Shown piece by piece: positions 54,563 to 64,000 of a DNA stretch of 64,000 bases. The DNA is from Pyropia yezoensis (lineage: Eukaryota; Rhodophyta; Bangiophyceae; Bangiales; Bangiaceae). Positions within the stretch are counted from its first letter, which is position 1. Each line of letters begins with the position of its first letter. The DNA lies in the NCBI GenBank assembly GCA_009829735.1, contig CM020618.1:24537346-24601345 (forward strand), read 5' to 3'. The position numbers and the translations under genes are program-made. The notes beneath the pieces were generated by a model, which was not told the DNA's origin, searched no databases, and worked only from the letters and a program-made list of their open reading frames with translations.

Positions 54563-56416
54563 ACACATCGCGTGTGTACGGGTAAACGAGGTTTTTATTG
54601 GCGCTGCTCCGGCTTTTGTGTGCGTGGTGTGCCTGCTGCCGTTTTTACGGCCGGGCCGTGGAACAGAGCGCTGGCAGAAGGCTGTACGAGCTGGCGTCAT
54701 CGGCGATGACGATGCCGTCCAGTTTTGCTCGTCTGTGTCTGTGCGGCGGTGCGTCCTCGCTGGTGGTAAGGACACGAACGGAGTGCGCCTCGGGACGTGC
54801 TCGGCTTGCTACTACAAGAATCCCCCAGCTGCTACGAGGAAGGGGTGCCCCAACCCGTGCCAATCTCTGGTGCACAAGCCTGGGTCATCCCCTCGGACGG
54901 CCGCGGCATCCCCTGGGCCGGCCTGCCTCCCCTTCCTGTGGAATCCTGATAAGGCCGACGTCCAACGCCAACTACCTCCCCGTCAGCGAGACAAGGTTTG
55001 CAAGGGTTGCAAGTCCAGAGCGGAACGAGCTAGTCGGTCGGCACCCCCTACCGCGTCCGCGGCACCCCCTCCCGCGCCCCCTTCCCCACGACGTCAGGTC
55101 TCACTGACAAGCGTGTCAGTGTCACCAGCAGTGGCACCAGCTCCCCATCAGCTCTCGATGGTGACGGGGCCCTCATTGACGATTGAACCAGACAGTCACA
55201 CCATCAAGGGGCTCATCGACGCCCATGTCGAGAAGACAAAGCCGGAGGAAATCCGTGTGACCTTTGTCAAGGGTGCAAGAAGGATCTACCGGCGGGTCAT
55301 CATTCCGAGAAAGGCCCTCGTTGGGGAGCGGCAGGACCGCCGACGGCGGGCCGACGCGATTGCCCAGGTGTCCACCACCCTGTGTGTCAAGCCAGCCGAT
55401 ATCGCATCGGTCATGGTCCCCATCCTGCGGAGGGCCCAATCGCAGGGGGCCGCGATTGCCCCGTTCCACTCCCTTTCCGTCCGGGAGCAGACGCGGCTCA
55501 AGGTGGCTAAGCGCATCAGCGGGGTCACTTGGGCCCACATACGGGCCTCTTTGGGCGGGGCATCAAGTGGCCTGGCGTGCCGAGAGGTCTTACGAACTGA
55601 CTTACTGGCGGCTGGGGCGGAGAGCGCGGCTCAAGTGACGGCGGATGCTACTGGGGCGTATCTTATCAGTCCTCGAGCGGCGGTCCAAGCATTGCTGGAC
55701 CAACTGGTGGCAGAGGACAACTTTGACGAGCGACCAGTGCACGTGTGCACGGCTGTACATGCCGGCGGCGCACCCGCGCGAGGCGGTGCTGACGCGATGG
55801 TACAGGTGGACCATGGCCCAGGGCTGCGCGCGGTCGAGTTGACTGTTGACGGGGTGGCCGATGCACCCCTGGGCTACAACCCAGCCGCAGGCACCCCCCC
55901 TCGCGCCGGCCCCGGCCGCCAGCCAATGGTGGTGGACACGGCGGCGGCGGCGGCGGCGGCGGTGGCGGAAGGGGCGGGTGCCGCCAGAGCCGCGGCGGCG
56001 GGTGGGGCGCGTGCCGCGGGAGCCGCGGCGGCGGGGGGGGCGCGTGCCGCGGGAGCCGCGGCGGCGGGGGGGGCGGCGGCGGGGGGGGCGGCGGCGGTGG
56101 GGGCGGCGGCGGGGGGGGCGGCGGCGGGGGAGGCGGCGGCGGGGGCAGCCGTGGCGGCGGCGGGGGCGGCCGCGGTGGCGACGGCGGTGGTGGCGGCAGC
56201 GGCGGTGACGGCGGCGGGGGCGGTGGCGGCGGCCGCGGGCAGGGCGGCGCCGGGAGCGCGCGCGACAGCGGGGGACGCCGTCGCCGGCACCGCGACGCCC
56301 GATGCGGCCAGCCCCACCGCGGCCAGCGCGGAAAGTAATGGCGGCCTTACCTCCGGATGTCCCCCCAAGCCACCCGTTCAACTGCTGTTTGGTATGGACA
56401 AGGGGGGAAACGAGAG
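54563..56416 (+). CDS. Cys-rich unknown protein, truncated by X copy F
   Basis: The frame is open from a probable acceptor at 54562/54563; the first exon(s) are not identified, and no good ATG opens this frame. The N-terminal part is Cys-rich with pairs typical of zinc binding: FVCVVC, then LGTCSACYYKNPPAATRKGC, then KVCKGCKSRAERASR. A Pro/Ser linker follows, then a basic helical region (RRIYRRVIIPRKALVGERQD) and a folded-looking block (LSVREQTRLKVAKRISGVTW, then HIRASLGG). From about 55,930 it is nearly pure Ala/Gly. The frame meets the X LTR at 56417, so the 3' end lies beyond copy F, off-window. Function unknown; DNA binding is a guess from the Cys pairs and basic region. Confidence 0.5.
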
Positions 56417-57916
56417 TGTGGCAAAAACCACTTACACACACGGCACCCAAGTTGGGGCGGTGTACAAGGGCTGCCTCCCGTGTCGGGGGAACCGGAGGAA
56501 GTGCAAGTCGCACACACTCGCCTCATGGGAACTGGATTATGTCCCAGCCAACTATTCCCATTGGCTGGGAACTAGGCAGTTCCCAGGGTGTGAGTTGTTG
56601 ATTGAATCCTTACAGTGCATGACCACTTGACTAGGTCAGTGGATAGTTCAGCAGTATACTTATCGAGTGGCATCATAGGGTGATGCTTCAATAGCGAACA
56701 TGGGTGTTTCATCTTTGAATGAACATTTTGACCAGAAGTAGTGCGGTCTCATCAACAAGTACGTACTTCGATGAGTTCGACACTTTAGCCGGTCGCAGCT
56801 GTGCGGTTGAGGCCTCTTCGTGTGGTCTTCCTCAAGCTCACCGAAGCTCACCGATGCTCACCACTACCCTCTGCGGGAACGGTCCTGTGCGTCTTCCCTG
56901 GAGTCTGCTCTCCCCAGCGGCAGTACCGGCGCGACCACGCACCCGTCGCGCGGTGGAGCGGGCACATTCGGTTCACGGCATGGCTGTGCCTCCGTAGGTA
57001 CCTACGGACGACGTCGTCAATATTGGGGCGCCTCCTCGTCGAGCTGCGGTACGCGCCCCCTCTGTCCGCCTCTGCCTGTTGCAGCGCCTACAGCTGATGC
57101 CATGTGCAACTGTTTGTGAACCCTGCCCTCCCCCTCCGCCCCCCCTCCCCCCTCCCCCCCGCCACCCCATGGCGCCACCTTGCCCCCGCCGCCCGCCGCC
57201 TTCGCGTCGGCGGCCGCGGTGGCCCCGCCCCAACGGCAGTGGCAACAGCGGGGACAGCAGCGGCGTGCCCCCCTCCCTGTCCCGCACCCGCTCCCGCGCC
57301 CGCCTCCTCCCACGAACGCACCTCCTCCCCCCCCGCTGTCGTCGCTACCACAGCCGCGCGCGGAAGAGAGGCGGGCGGAAAGATGCTTCGAAACTTCTGA
57401 AGAAACGTTCTGGGCTGAAAGCATCGTGTCGAACGCCTTAGAAGTTAAGTATTGCAACTAGGCAGTGCTGGCAGTGTTATTCTCCTGTTCACAGGGTACG
57501 TGCACAGCGGGCTACTTCCAGTTCCCAAGTACCTACAGGCCTTCACACTCTATCCCTGTTGTGGGGCAATCCCCCCACTGACAAACAAGAAGATGGTGTG
57601 TGGTCCAACAGTTTCTTGGTCGGGACGGGGACGCAGGGCCAAGCCCCGCTGTTCCTCCCCTTATCCCCCCAGGGTCCCCTCAGAATCTCGCCACTCAGAA
57701 TCTCCCACCCCAGCACCTGCCCACCGGGCCACACGAAAATTCAAGACGATAAATGCAGAAAACCCTCAAATTCGAGTTGGATTTACTACTAAGCTAACTA
57801 TCCCAAACTTAGGGAATATGGACCCAAATGCAGGGGGAGGAACGGATCAGGCTAGTGGCCTGCCGCCCCTTGCATGGCACGTGTTGCCCCCCTACCTGGG
57901 GGTCAATACTGCCACA
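56417..57916 (-). repeat. 3' LTR of X copy F, split in two
   Basis: First part 56417-56519, second part 57551-57916. Together they give the 469-base length of the copy D LTR. The CACACTC at 56513-56519 is repeated at 57544-57550 around the inserted DNA. Confidence 0.88.
56520..57543. mobile_element. Non-autonomous DNA insertion in the X LTR (1,024 bp)
   Basis: Flanked by 7-bp direct repeats CACACTC and lacking any transposase. The motif TGGGAACT occurs close to both ends: 56526-56533, 56566-56573, inverted at 56578-56585 and inverted again at 57520-57527. Ends show GCCT near the left and AGGC near the right. Subterminal repeated motifs are typical of hAT-like elements, which make 8-bp target duplications (here 7 certain). 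The interior has a C-rich stretch at 57,120-57,180 and no supported gene. Confidence 0.6.
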
Positions 57917-58254
57917 CTCCCCTCTCCTCAGTTCCGACCGACCCGGTCGGCCCTGTGAGGGGGTGCGTAAACGCACGTCTCGGCGTTGGGGGCGCGACTT
58001 GCTGTCCCCCCTCGAGTACGTAACGCGGGTGTGGAGGCGGTCGCGTTGACCGCCCCTCTCCTCAAGCTTGCCCACTTGGCAGCTTGCTCTCCCCGGTTCT
58101 CACTTCACCACCAGCACCACATCCCCTTCACCTTCCCCTGGGCCGCCCCACGCTGGGGAGGCCACCCGTCTACCCACGATCCGAGTCCCCCTCAACTCGA
58201 GGCGGGTCTCGTGCCGCTGTAGCCAGGGCGTCTCTCCCCAACTTGGGGAGAGCC
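57917..58254 (+). other. Spacer before the antisense gene of X copy F
   Basis: 338 bases between LTR and the antisense ATG. The same spacer is in copy D (34266 onward). Pyrimidine-rich, and likely to hold the promoter or leader of the antisense gene. Confidence 0.4.
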
Positions 58255-60198
58255 ATGGCGACCCCGGGGGTGGAGACGGACTCCCCCGATGAACGTATGG
58301 AGGACACCTCCTACGGTGCAGCGCCCGCCGGGACTTCCGGCGGGGGCTCCGCGATCGCTCCAGGGGATGGGACTCCCGCGTCACCCGGCTTTGGGTTGAC
58401 GGCGGGATCTCCCCCGGAGGCGGGACAAGTTGTCCCGCGTGAGGCCTTGGGGCGGTGGTTGTACCCCGCTTGGCCTCTGTATGAGGAGGGGTTGACTGTT
58501 CTTCGCTGTGGCCGACTTGGCCCAGCGATGGGTCGGGTATGGGACCGCCTACGGGAGAAGTATCCCCGTAGGGTCGGGTTCCCTGCCGGCTTCAGGACGG
58601 ACCAGTTTGCCTTCCTGGACGATGAGGAGGTCGAGGACGTTCAGCGGGCCAAGGCCATGGTGGACCGCGGGGGAACTATCCCGGGTCCCGGCGACTTGCC
58701 GACCTTTACTTGGGACGCGGTAGCAATTCGCCCCCCGTACCTCCACGAGGCCGATCCGCACACTCATCACTTTGATGTGCGGATGGAGAAGGACTTCCGA
58801 CGAGGTCCCTACTTGGTGACCTCGGCTCAACTTGAGTTTCCGCAGCAGTCCGCAGCTAGTAAGAAGGAGCACTACCCCAAGAAGCCCGAGTGGTGGCCTC
58901 AAGTTGAGGTCCCCTACGGGTTCCCGGCGTTGCTGCCACGGTTGCTCGACCACTTCGGCTCCGTCATGTTGACGGCTAGCCCGGATCATCTGGTGTGGGC
59001 CATGTTGGCCACCCAGTGGCTCCTCGAGGTCATGTCGACCTGGGTGTCTTGTGTTCAGCGGCGGGGGATGCTCTGGCATCTCCCCCTCCGGCTTATCCAA
59101 GGTTTGGAACAGCTCACCCCTCAGCTAGTTGCTGAGGGGTGCTCATCAGGACAACTCACTCTACTTGAGGAGATGCTCCGCCTCCACAAGTTTATCGAGT
59201 GGGAGAGCATTGAGCACAAGTTGCGCCGCCCCACTCGTTGGCCCAAGGACGATGGCGCACTTCGCCAGTTCGTATGGGTCGCTCGTGAACTTCACGACGG
59301 CCGTGTGGTCCTACGAGAGGGGTTGGGCATCGAGGACTACCCGTATGCCCCGGGGGTGGATCGCCACACTGCGCCACCCCCGGACAAGGCCATAGTTATG
59401 GCCGTGCCCTCACATGATGACCATATGACTCAACCCACTGCGGGGGCCCCAAGTCGGGGTCGCAGCTACACCCGGGTCCCGCCACCTCGGCGTGCCCCTC
59501 CGCTTCCTCCTGTCCTCTACCAGCCGCACGGGGACATCCCGATTAGCGTGGCCGTTGAGTCGTCCACCCCGGTGTCCCCCAACTTGGGGGCCACCTTCCT
59601 GACGGTATACCCCAAGTTGGTGTTACCGGCCACGCCTCTAACCTCAGAGATGATGATCCCCACGTTGGTGCGCACCATTTCCTGGTTGGCTGCGTCGACC
59701 GCAACCCTTCAAACTTCCGAGACTTCTCAACTCGAGGAGCGCGTTCGTACGGCAGTGGCGACCGCGAGTTGCGAGTCGGTGGCGGAGTTCATGACGGCCG
59801 AGTTGGCTCGCATTGGGGCTATTATGCCCCAGCCAGCCCCACATGGGCGTGGCAAACGTCGCGCGAGCCGGGCATACTCGCCTCCTCGCCGTCGTCGCCG
59901 ACGCTCGCGGCGCTCTCCCTCCGTGTCGGAAGACGAGTTGTCTTACTCCGTCTCGGAGTCCTCGACTCCGTCAGAGTCGGAGTCGGTCCGGCGTCTGCGT
60001 CGCCAACTTGCGCGCAAGACTAAACATAAGGGCAGCCGCGGTCGTCGCCACTTGCGCGACCGTGAGGGGCGCGACGGTTCCGACTTGGAGCCGCCGGCCC
60101 CGCTGACTGGTGGGGAGCGATATCGCCGTGGGTCCCGCCGCTCGCCTCCACGTGAGGGCGAGGGCCGTGAGGTTGGAGAGTCTAGCATGCATGCCTAG
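58255..60198 (+). CDS. Extra antisense gene of X copy F (unknown function)
   Basis: Plus-strand gene within a minus-strand element, convergent with pol and ending about 110 bases from it. The ATG at 58255 (MATPGVETDSPDERMEDTSY) is the first one with sense context; an open frame continues upstream to 58084. 647 residues: acidic Ser/Gly-rich N-terminus; core with WWPQVEVPYGFPALLPRLLD, HFGSVMLTASPDHLVWAMLA and RRGMLWHLPLRLIQGLEQL; then LHDGRVVLREGLGIEDYPYA; then LVRTISWLAASTATLQTSET. The C-terminus is very basic and Ser/Arg-rich (PPRRRRRRSRRSP, VRRLRRQLARKTKHKGSRGR), suggesting nucleic-acid binding or nuclear entry. The core is homologous to the W antisense gene. No known domain recognised. Confidence 0.8.
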   Translation: MATPGVETDSPDERMEDTSYGAAPAGTSGGGSAIAPGDGTPASPGFGLTAGSPPEAGQVVPREALGRWLYPAWPLYEEGLTVLRCGRLGPAMGRVWDRLREKYPRRVGFPAGFRTDQFAFLDDEEVEDVQRAKAMVDRGGTIPGPGDLPTFTWDAVAIRPPYLHEADPHTHHFDVRMEKDFRRGPYLVTSAQLEFPQQSAASKKEHYPKKPEWWPQVEVPYGFPALLPRLLDHFGSVMLTASPDHLVWAMLATQWLLEVMSTWVSCVQRRGMLWHLPLRLIQGLEQLTPQLVAEGCSSGQLTLLEEMLRLHKFIEWESIEHKLRRPTRWPKDDGALRQFVWVARELHDGRVVLREGLGIEDYPYAPGVDRHTAPPPDKAIVMAVPSHDDHMTQPTAGAPSRGRSYTRVPPPRRAPPLPPVLYQPHGDIPISVAVESSTPVSPNLGATFLTVYPKLVLPATPLTSEMMIPTLVRTISWLAASTATLQTSETSQLEERVRTAVATASCESVAEFMTAELARIGAIMPQPAPHGRGKRRASRAYSPPRRRRRRSRRSPSVSEDELSYSVSESSTPSESESVRRLRRQLARKTKHKGSRGRRHLRDREGRDGSDLEPPAPLTGGERYRRGSRRSPPREGEGREVGESSMHA

Positions 60199-60309
60199 TT
60201 GGCAGCTGCCTTTGTTGTGAGAGTGTGAGGGTTAGGGCTGTAGTTAAAAGCCACTCTGCGTACCAGTTCGACTTGAAGCACTCTCTTGGCACTGTTACTC
60301 GGCCTTCCC

Positions 60310-63300
60310 TCACGTTGAGGGAGGGCTGTTAGGGTCTATCTCATTCCGGGCACAGTATGCCCGGACCTTCTCAGCGGGAAGGTCGTTCACATACTCCCAC
60401 GTATCATCCTTGGCTTTGTAGCCAAACCAACGCACCCTCAACATGAGGCGGTCAGTGTCCTCATCCCATCCGTGGTCGATGAACGTATCGAACACGTACT
60501 CCTGCGGGCCCTGTTTGGCCGCAGGCAGCGAGGGGAGGCGCCACGCTTCCAACGCACGCGCCCAAGCTGGGTCGCCTGCAGGCGGTGGTGCAACTTTGAC
60601 CACATCCTGTCCGTTCACTGTGCGGACCCCATCGTCACTTTCGATGGTGAAGCGCCGCCCATCAGTGCGAAGGACCTGATACGGCCCCTTCGTCTGGAAT
60701 ACCAACTTACCCCCAGTTGGGGTGTGTGAGTGGACCAATACCCAGTCACCCTGCTCGGGGACATGCTTGGCGTTGCGCACCTTTTTGTCAAAGGTACGCT
60801 TGTAGCGCTTTTGTGCTTTGTCCATCTCAGCCCTGACTTTAGGGATGAGGTTTTCAAGCCTAGCAGCGAACTCTGCCTTACTCTCAGTAGGAGTAGGCGT
60901 ACTGCCACCATCCTCCCTAGTTGGGAGCGGCCGCCGCACGGCAATAGACCTCACGCGACGGGGGGTCACAAAAGCGAGGGGTACTTCCCCGGTAGATGAG
61001 TGAACCTGCGAATTGTAGGCAGTGGTAAAAATAGAAATGTATTGGTCCCACGTTTTCACATGCTCACTCACATAGTGGCGCAGCTGCCGAACAATAGTTT
61101 TGTTGAAGCGCTCCACCTGCCCATTAGTTTGTGGGTGGTAGGGGGTGGCATAGTTTGCCTGAACCCGCAGCATATCCAGCACTCCCTGAAACAGTACAGA
61201 CGCAAAATGCGGTCTATTGTCCGATAGTGTACTATCCGGAATGCCATACGCGACAACCCAGTGATCTAGGAAGGCTGACACGACCGACATGGCCGTGATC
61301 TCTGCCAGTGGGATCGCTCGCGTAAGTTTCGTGAAGCGGTCACAGATGACCAGGAGGTACTGGTTGCCCTCCTCGGTCACTGGCAGTGGCCCAAGGATGT
61401 CCATCGCCAACGCGGCAAAGGGCTCCTTGGCCGGGAACAATAGCATAGCCGTAGTAGGCCGCCGTTCCATCAGACGGTTCTGCGCACAACTTGTGCAGGC
61501 AGCCACCCAACTGTAGATGTCCACCACCATGGACGGCCAGTAGTACCTGGTCCTCAGGGTCTGTTACAGTTTACTAGACCCCAGGTGTCCACCTGTGAGA
61601 GCGTTATGCTCCCTCTCAAGGATACTGTCCTTGAGGGATGCGGGGACGACAAGTCGTTCGGTCCCCTGGAATACCCCCCTCCTCATGAGGAGGCCATCGT
61701 CTCCGAGAAAGAACCGCGTCTCCGCCACCGTATCCAGTGCATCCCTCTGCGACTTGCAGAAGGGATCCTCGGCCTGGGCCTTCACCACCTCGTCCAGGGA
61801 CAGGGGCAAGTACTTCTTGTTCCCTGGCGCCTCGGGGCTCAACACCTGACCCGAGCGCGAGACTACCCCCACGATGGGGATGTCCTCATCGACTGGGTTA
61901 GTGTCCAGCCCCTCGGTAGGTACCCGAGACAGACCGTCGGCAAGGGCATGTTGCCTGCCAGGTCGGTACTCAATATCAAAGTTGAAGCGTGCCAGTCGCA
62001 CCCTCCACCGGTTGAGACGAGTGTTCGTACAATCCGTCTTAAAGATGAACTGCAACGCGCGGTGGTCACAGCGGATGAGGAACTTCTCACCCTCTAGGTA
62101 GTGACGAAGTGACGTCACCGCCCACACCACTGCGAGTCCTTCCAACTCGGTGACTCCGTAGTTCTTCTCGGCCGAGTTCAGCCCCTTGCTGAAGTATCCC
62201 ACCGGCAAGTACTCCTTGTCCGGCTGCTGCTGAAGCAACACACAACCAAGTTGGTCGTAGCTAGCGTCCACATCCAGGATGTAGTGGCCTCCCAACCTGG
62301 GAATAGCCAGGATAGGGGGCTTCAGCAGAAGGTCCAGAAGAGTCTCAAAGGATTCCTGCTCCACCCGACTTGGGGGAGGCAGGTTCTTCGGTAGCGTTGA
62401 GCTCACTAGCTCATTCAATGGCTTCGCCACTTTGGCGAAGCCCTTGGTGAAACGTCGGTACACGTTACACATCCCGAGGAAGCTCCTCATCTGGGTCTGG
62501 GTCCGGGGGTACTGAGCCTTACGGATGGCCCTCAATTTTTTCTCGTTGACACTGAGACGCCCCGGACGGACAACATGTCCCAAGTATTCCACCTCTTGAG
62601 GGAAGAGGTGGCACTTACTCGCCTCTAGTGACACACCGGCGTCAGCAAGTAGCTTGAACACCTGGCCAAGATGGCCAATGTGTTCCTCCGGACCTCGGGA
62701 GAAAACAATGATATCGTCTAGGTACACGAGACAGATCTGCCACCGTACTCCGGCCAGAATCATGTCCATAGCGCGCTGGAAAGTTGCCGGCGCGTTACAC
62801 AGTCCAAACGGTAGTCGCTTGCATTGGTAGGTACCACAGTGAAAGGTAAAGGTAGTTTTATGCCTGTCCTCCGGGGCAATGGGAATTTGCCAGTACCCCG
62901 CGTTACAGTCCAGGGTAGAGAACACGTTTGCCTCCCCCAGAGAGTCCAGACAGTCATCCATCCTAGGTAGGGGATAACTGTCCTTCACCGTGCTCTCGTT
63001 AAGCTTACGGTAGTCGATACAGAACCGTAGGGTCCCATCAACTTTGGGGACGATAACCACCGGACTCGCCCACTCGGCATTACTGGCCTCGATCACATCG
63101 AGGGCCTCCATGCGAGCAACTTGCTCCTTAACGAGGGCCCTTGAACGGGGTCCTCCCCTATACGGTTGTTGGCGTATAGGGGGTGCACCGGGCTTCAACT
63201 CGATCCGGTGTTGGGTGGCTCTCATGAGTCCCAATTGACCATCCCACAACCTGTGATATTGGTCCAAGAGGCGTTCAACTTGAACCCTCAACCTGGGTGG

Positions 63301-64000
63301 AACACCCTCCATGTTCACATGGGGCCGAGGAGAGGCGGCCGACTTGGCTTGATGCTTCTCCTTCCCGAGCTTCGGGCCGCTACTCGCGCCCGCGTTGAGG
63401 GTGACCGCTACTACCGGCCCCTCATGTTGGTCGATATAGCCGAACTTGGCTCCCGACTTGAAGTACTTGGGCGACGAGCTCAGGTTCATAACCTGGATCC
63501 TCCACGGGACTCCGGCTTTGGAATCCATCGTGCCAAGGGCAACATGCACTTGGTGCTTGCGAGCAAGACGGGGGTGGGGGTGCACCAATCCGTTCCCCGT
63601 ATAATCAGTTACAACGTCAACGTGCGCCACCGAGTTGGGGGGCAACGTGACTTTACGGGCTAAACGCAGGGTAGCAGTAAACCCTTCTCTCACAGAGCAA
63701 ACAGGCTTCGACTGTGAGACTGTCACAGGAGCCACAGACTTTCCCTTACCAAGGATGGGGATGGTTTCCCCATTCATCAACTTGACCCAGTACTCAGGGC
63801 CACAAATCAAAGGCACTTGAGTTACAACATAAGGGGTACCCAGAAGCAGGGGTACCTATATATTCTCAGCTACTCCGTAGGTCACGTCGACCTCATGGGT
63901 CCCCAACCTAGGTTGTAGGGTCACGGCACCAACGATGGGAAGTACCCCACCATTGACATCGATCAGATGGTCAGCTTTAGACTTCCAGCGTTGGAGCTTC
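60310..64000 (-). pseudogene. Pol of X copy F, broken and partial
   Basis: Minus-strand pol. The C-terminal chromodomain reads LMLRVRWFGYKAKDDTWEYV near 60.4 kb. Integrase, RNase H, reverse transcriptase (SLPLRMDD-type start, LDCNAGYWQIPI, YLDD) and the approach to protease follow towards the edge. About one break is seen in the window. Integrase and RNase H are nearly the same as in copies A and D. Confidence 0.88.

Larger units (their letters stand above)
56417..64000 (-). mobile_element. Ty3/gypsy chromovirus, family X copy F, partial
   Basis: Minus-strand element running off the right edge. From its 3' end: LTR 56417-57916 (split by an insertion), spacer, extra antisense gene 58255-60198, chromodomain at about 60.4 kb, integrase at about 60.6-61.8 kb, RNase H at about 62.0-62.4 kb, reverse transcriptase at about 62.4-63.2 kb and the region towards protease at the edge. 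Pol has about one break inside the window; the antisense gene is open. It lies inside the Cys-rich gene. Confidence 0.9.

Noticed and set aside
1-64000. tRNA, rRNA or riboswitch genes
   Set aside because: No cloverleaf, rRNA core or known structured motif was recognised on either strand by eye; a covariance-model scan was not possible.

Overview
The window is nuclear DNA from a GC-rich eukaryote. Long GCC/GGC-coded Ala, Gly and Pro runs, few and short introns, and a mass of Ty3/gypsy chromoviruses suggest an alga. A bangiophyte red alga of the Porphyra/Neopyropia kind fits best to my eye, but nothing here proves the species. No rRNA, tRNA or CRISPR array was seen.

Most of the 64 kb is nested mobile DNA. 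I sort the LTR elements into four chromovirus families, W, X, Y and Z; these names are mine. X copy A (minus strand) fills 1-5581 and runs off the left edge. A hypothetical gene (5582-7467) follows, then a coding-type minisatellite (about 7790-8910) and G-rich spacer with a three-copy 52-bp repeat. A pogo/Tigger-like DNA transposon (10329-30018) follows, split by a young W element (10749-27457, identical 539-bp LTRs, 5-bp CCCCT target duplication). W contains a 500-N gap flanked by a near-identical 6.47-kb repeat of gag-pol, which I suspect is an assembly duplication. Next come a Z copy on the minus strand (about 30930-33796), an X/Y chimera (33797-44337), and a second Z copy on the plus strand (to about 46985) abutting a fragment of a second DDE transposase.

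From about 47.2 to 56.4 kb lies the only host-like block. It holds a three-exon minus-strand gene for a HOOK-domain coiled-coil protein (exons 52850-51885, 51739-51521, 50769-48370, all phase 0), a possible extra minus-strand exon downstream of it, and a divergent plus-strand Cys-rich gene (54563-56416). X copy F cuts that last gene off. F (56417 to the right edge) has its own 3' LTR split by a 1,024-bp non-autonomous insertion.

The most interesting observation is that families W and X both carry an extra gene between pol and the 3' LTR, in antisense (convergent) orientation. It encodes a protein of about 640 residues that is clearly homologous between the two families and resembles no domain I know. 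Antisense extra ORFs are known from some plant Tat-lineage elements; here they sit in chromodomain elements of a probable alga. The HOOK-like gene is the second point of interest, since HOOK proteins are dynein adaptors in animals and fungi.
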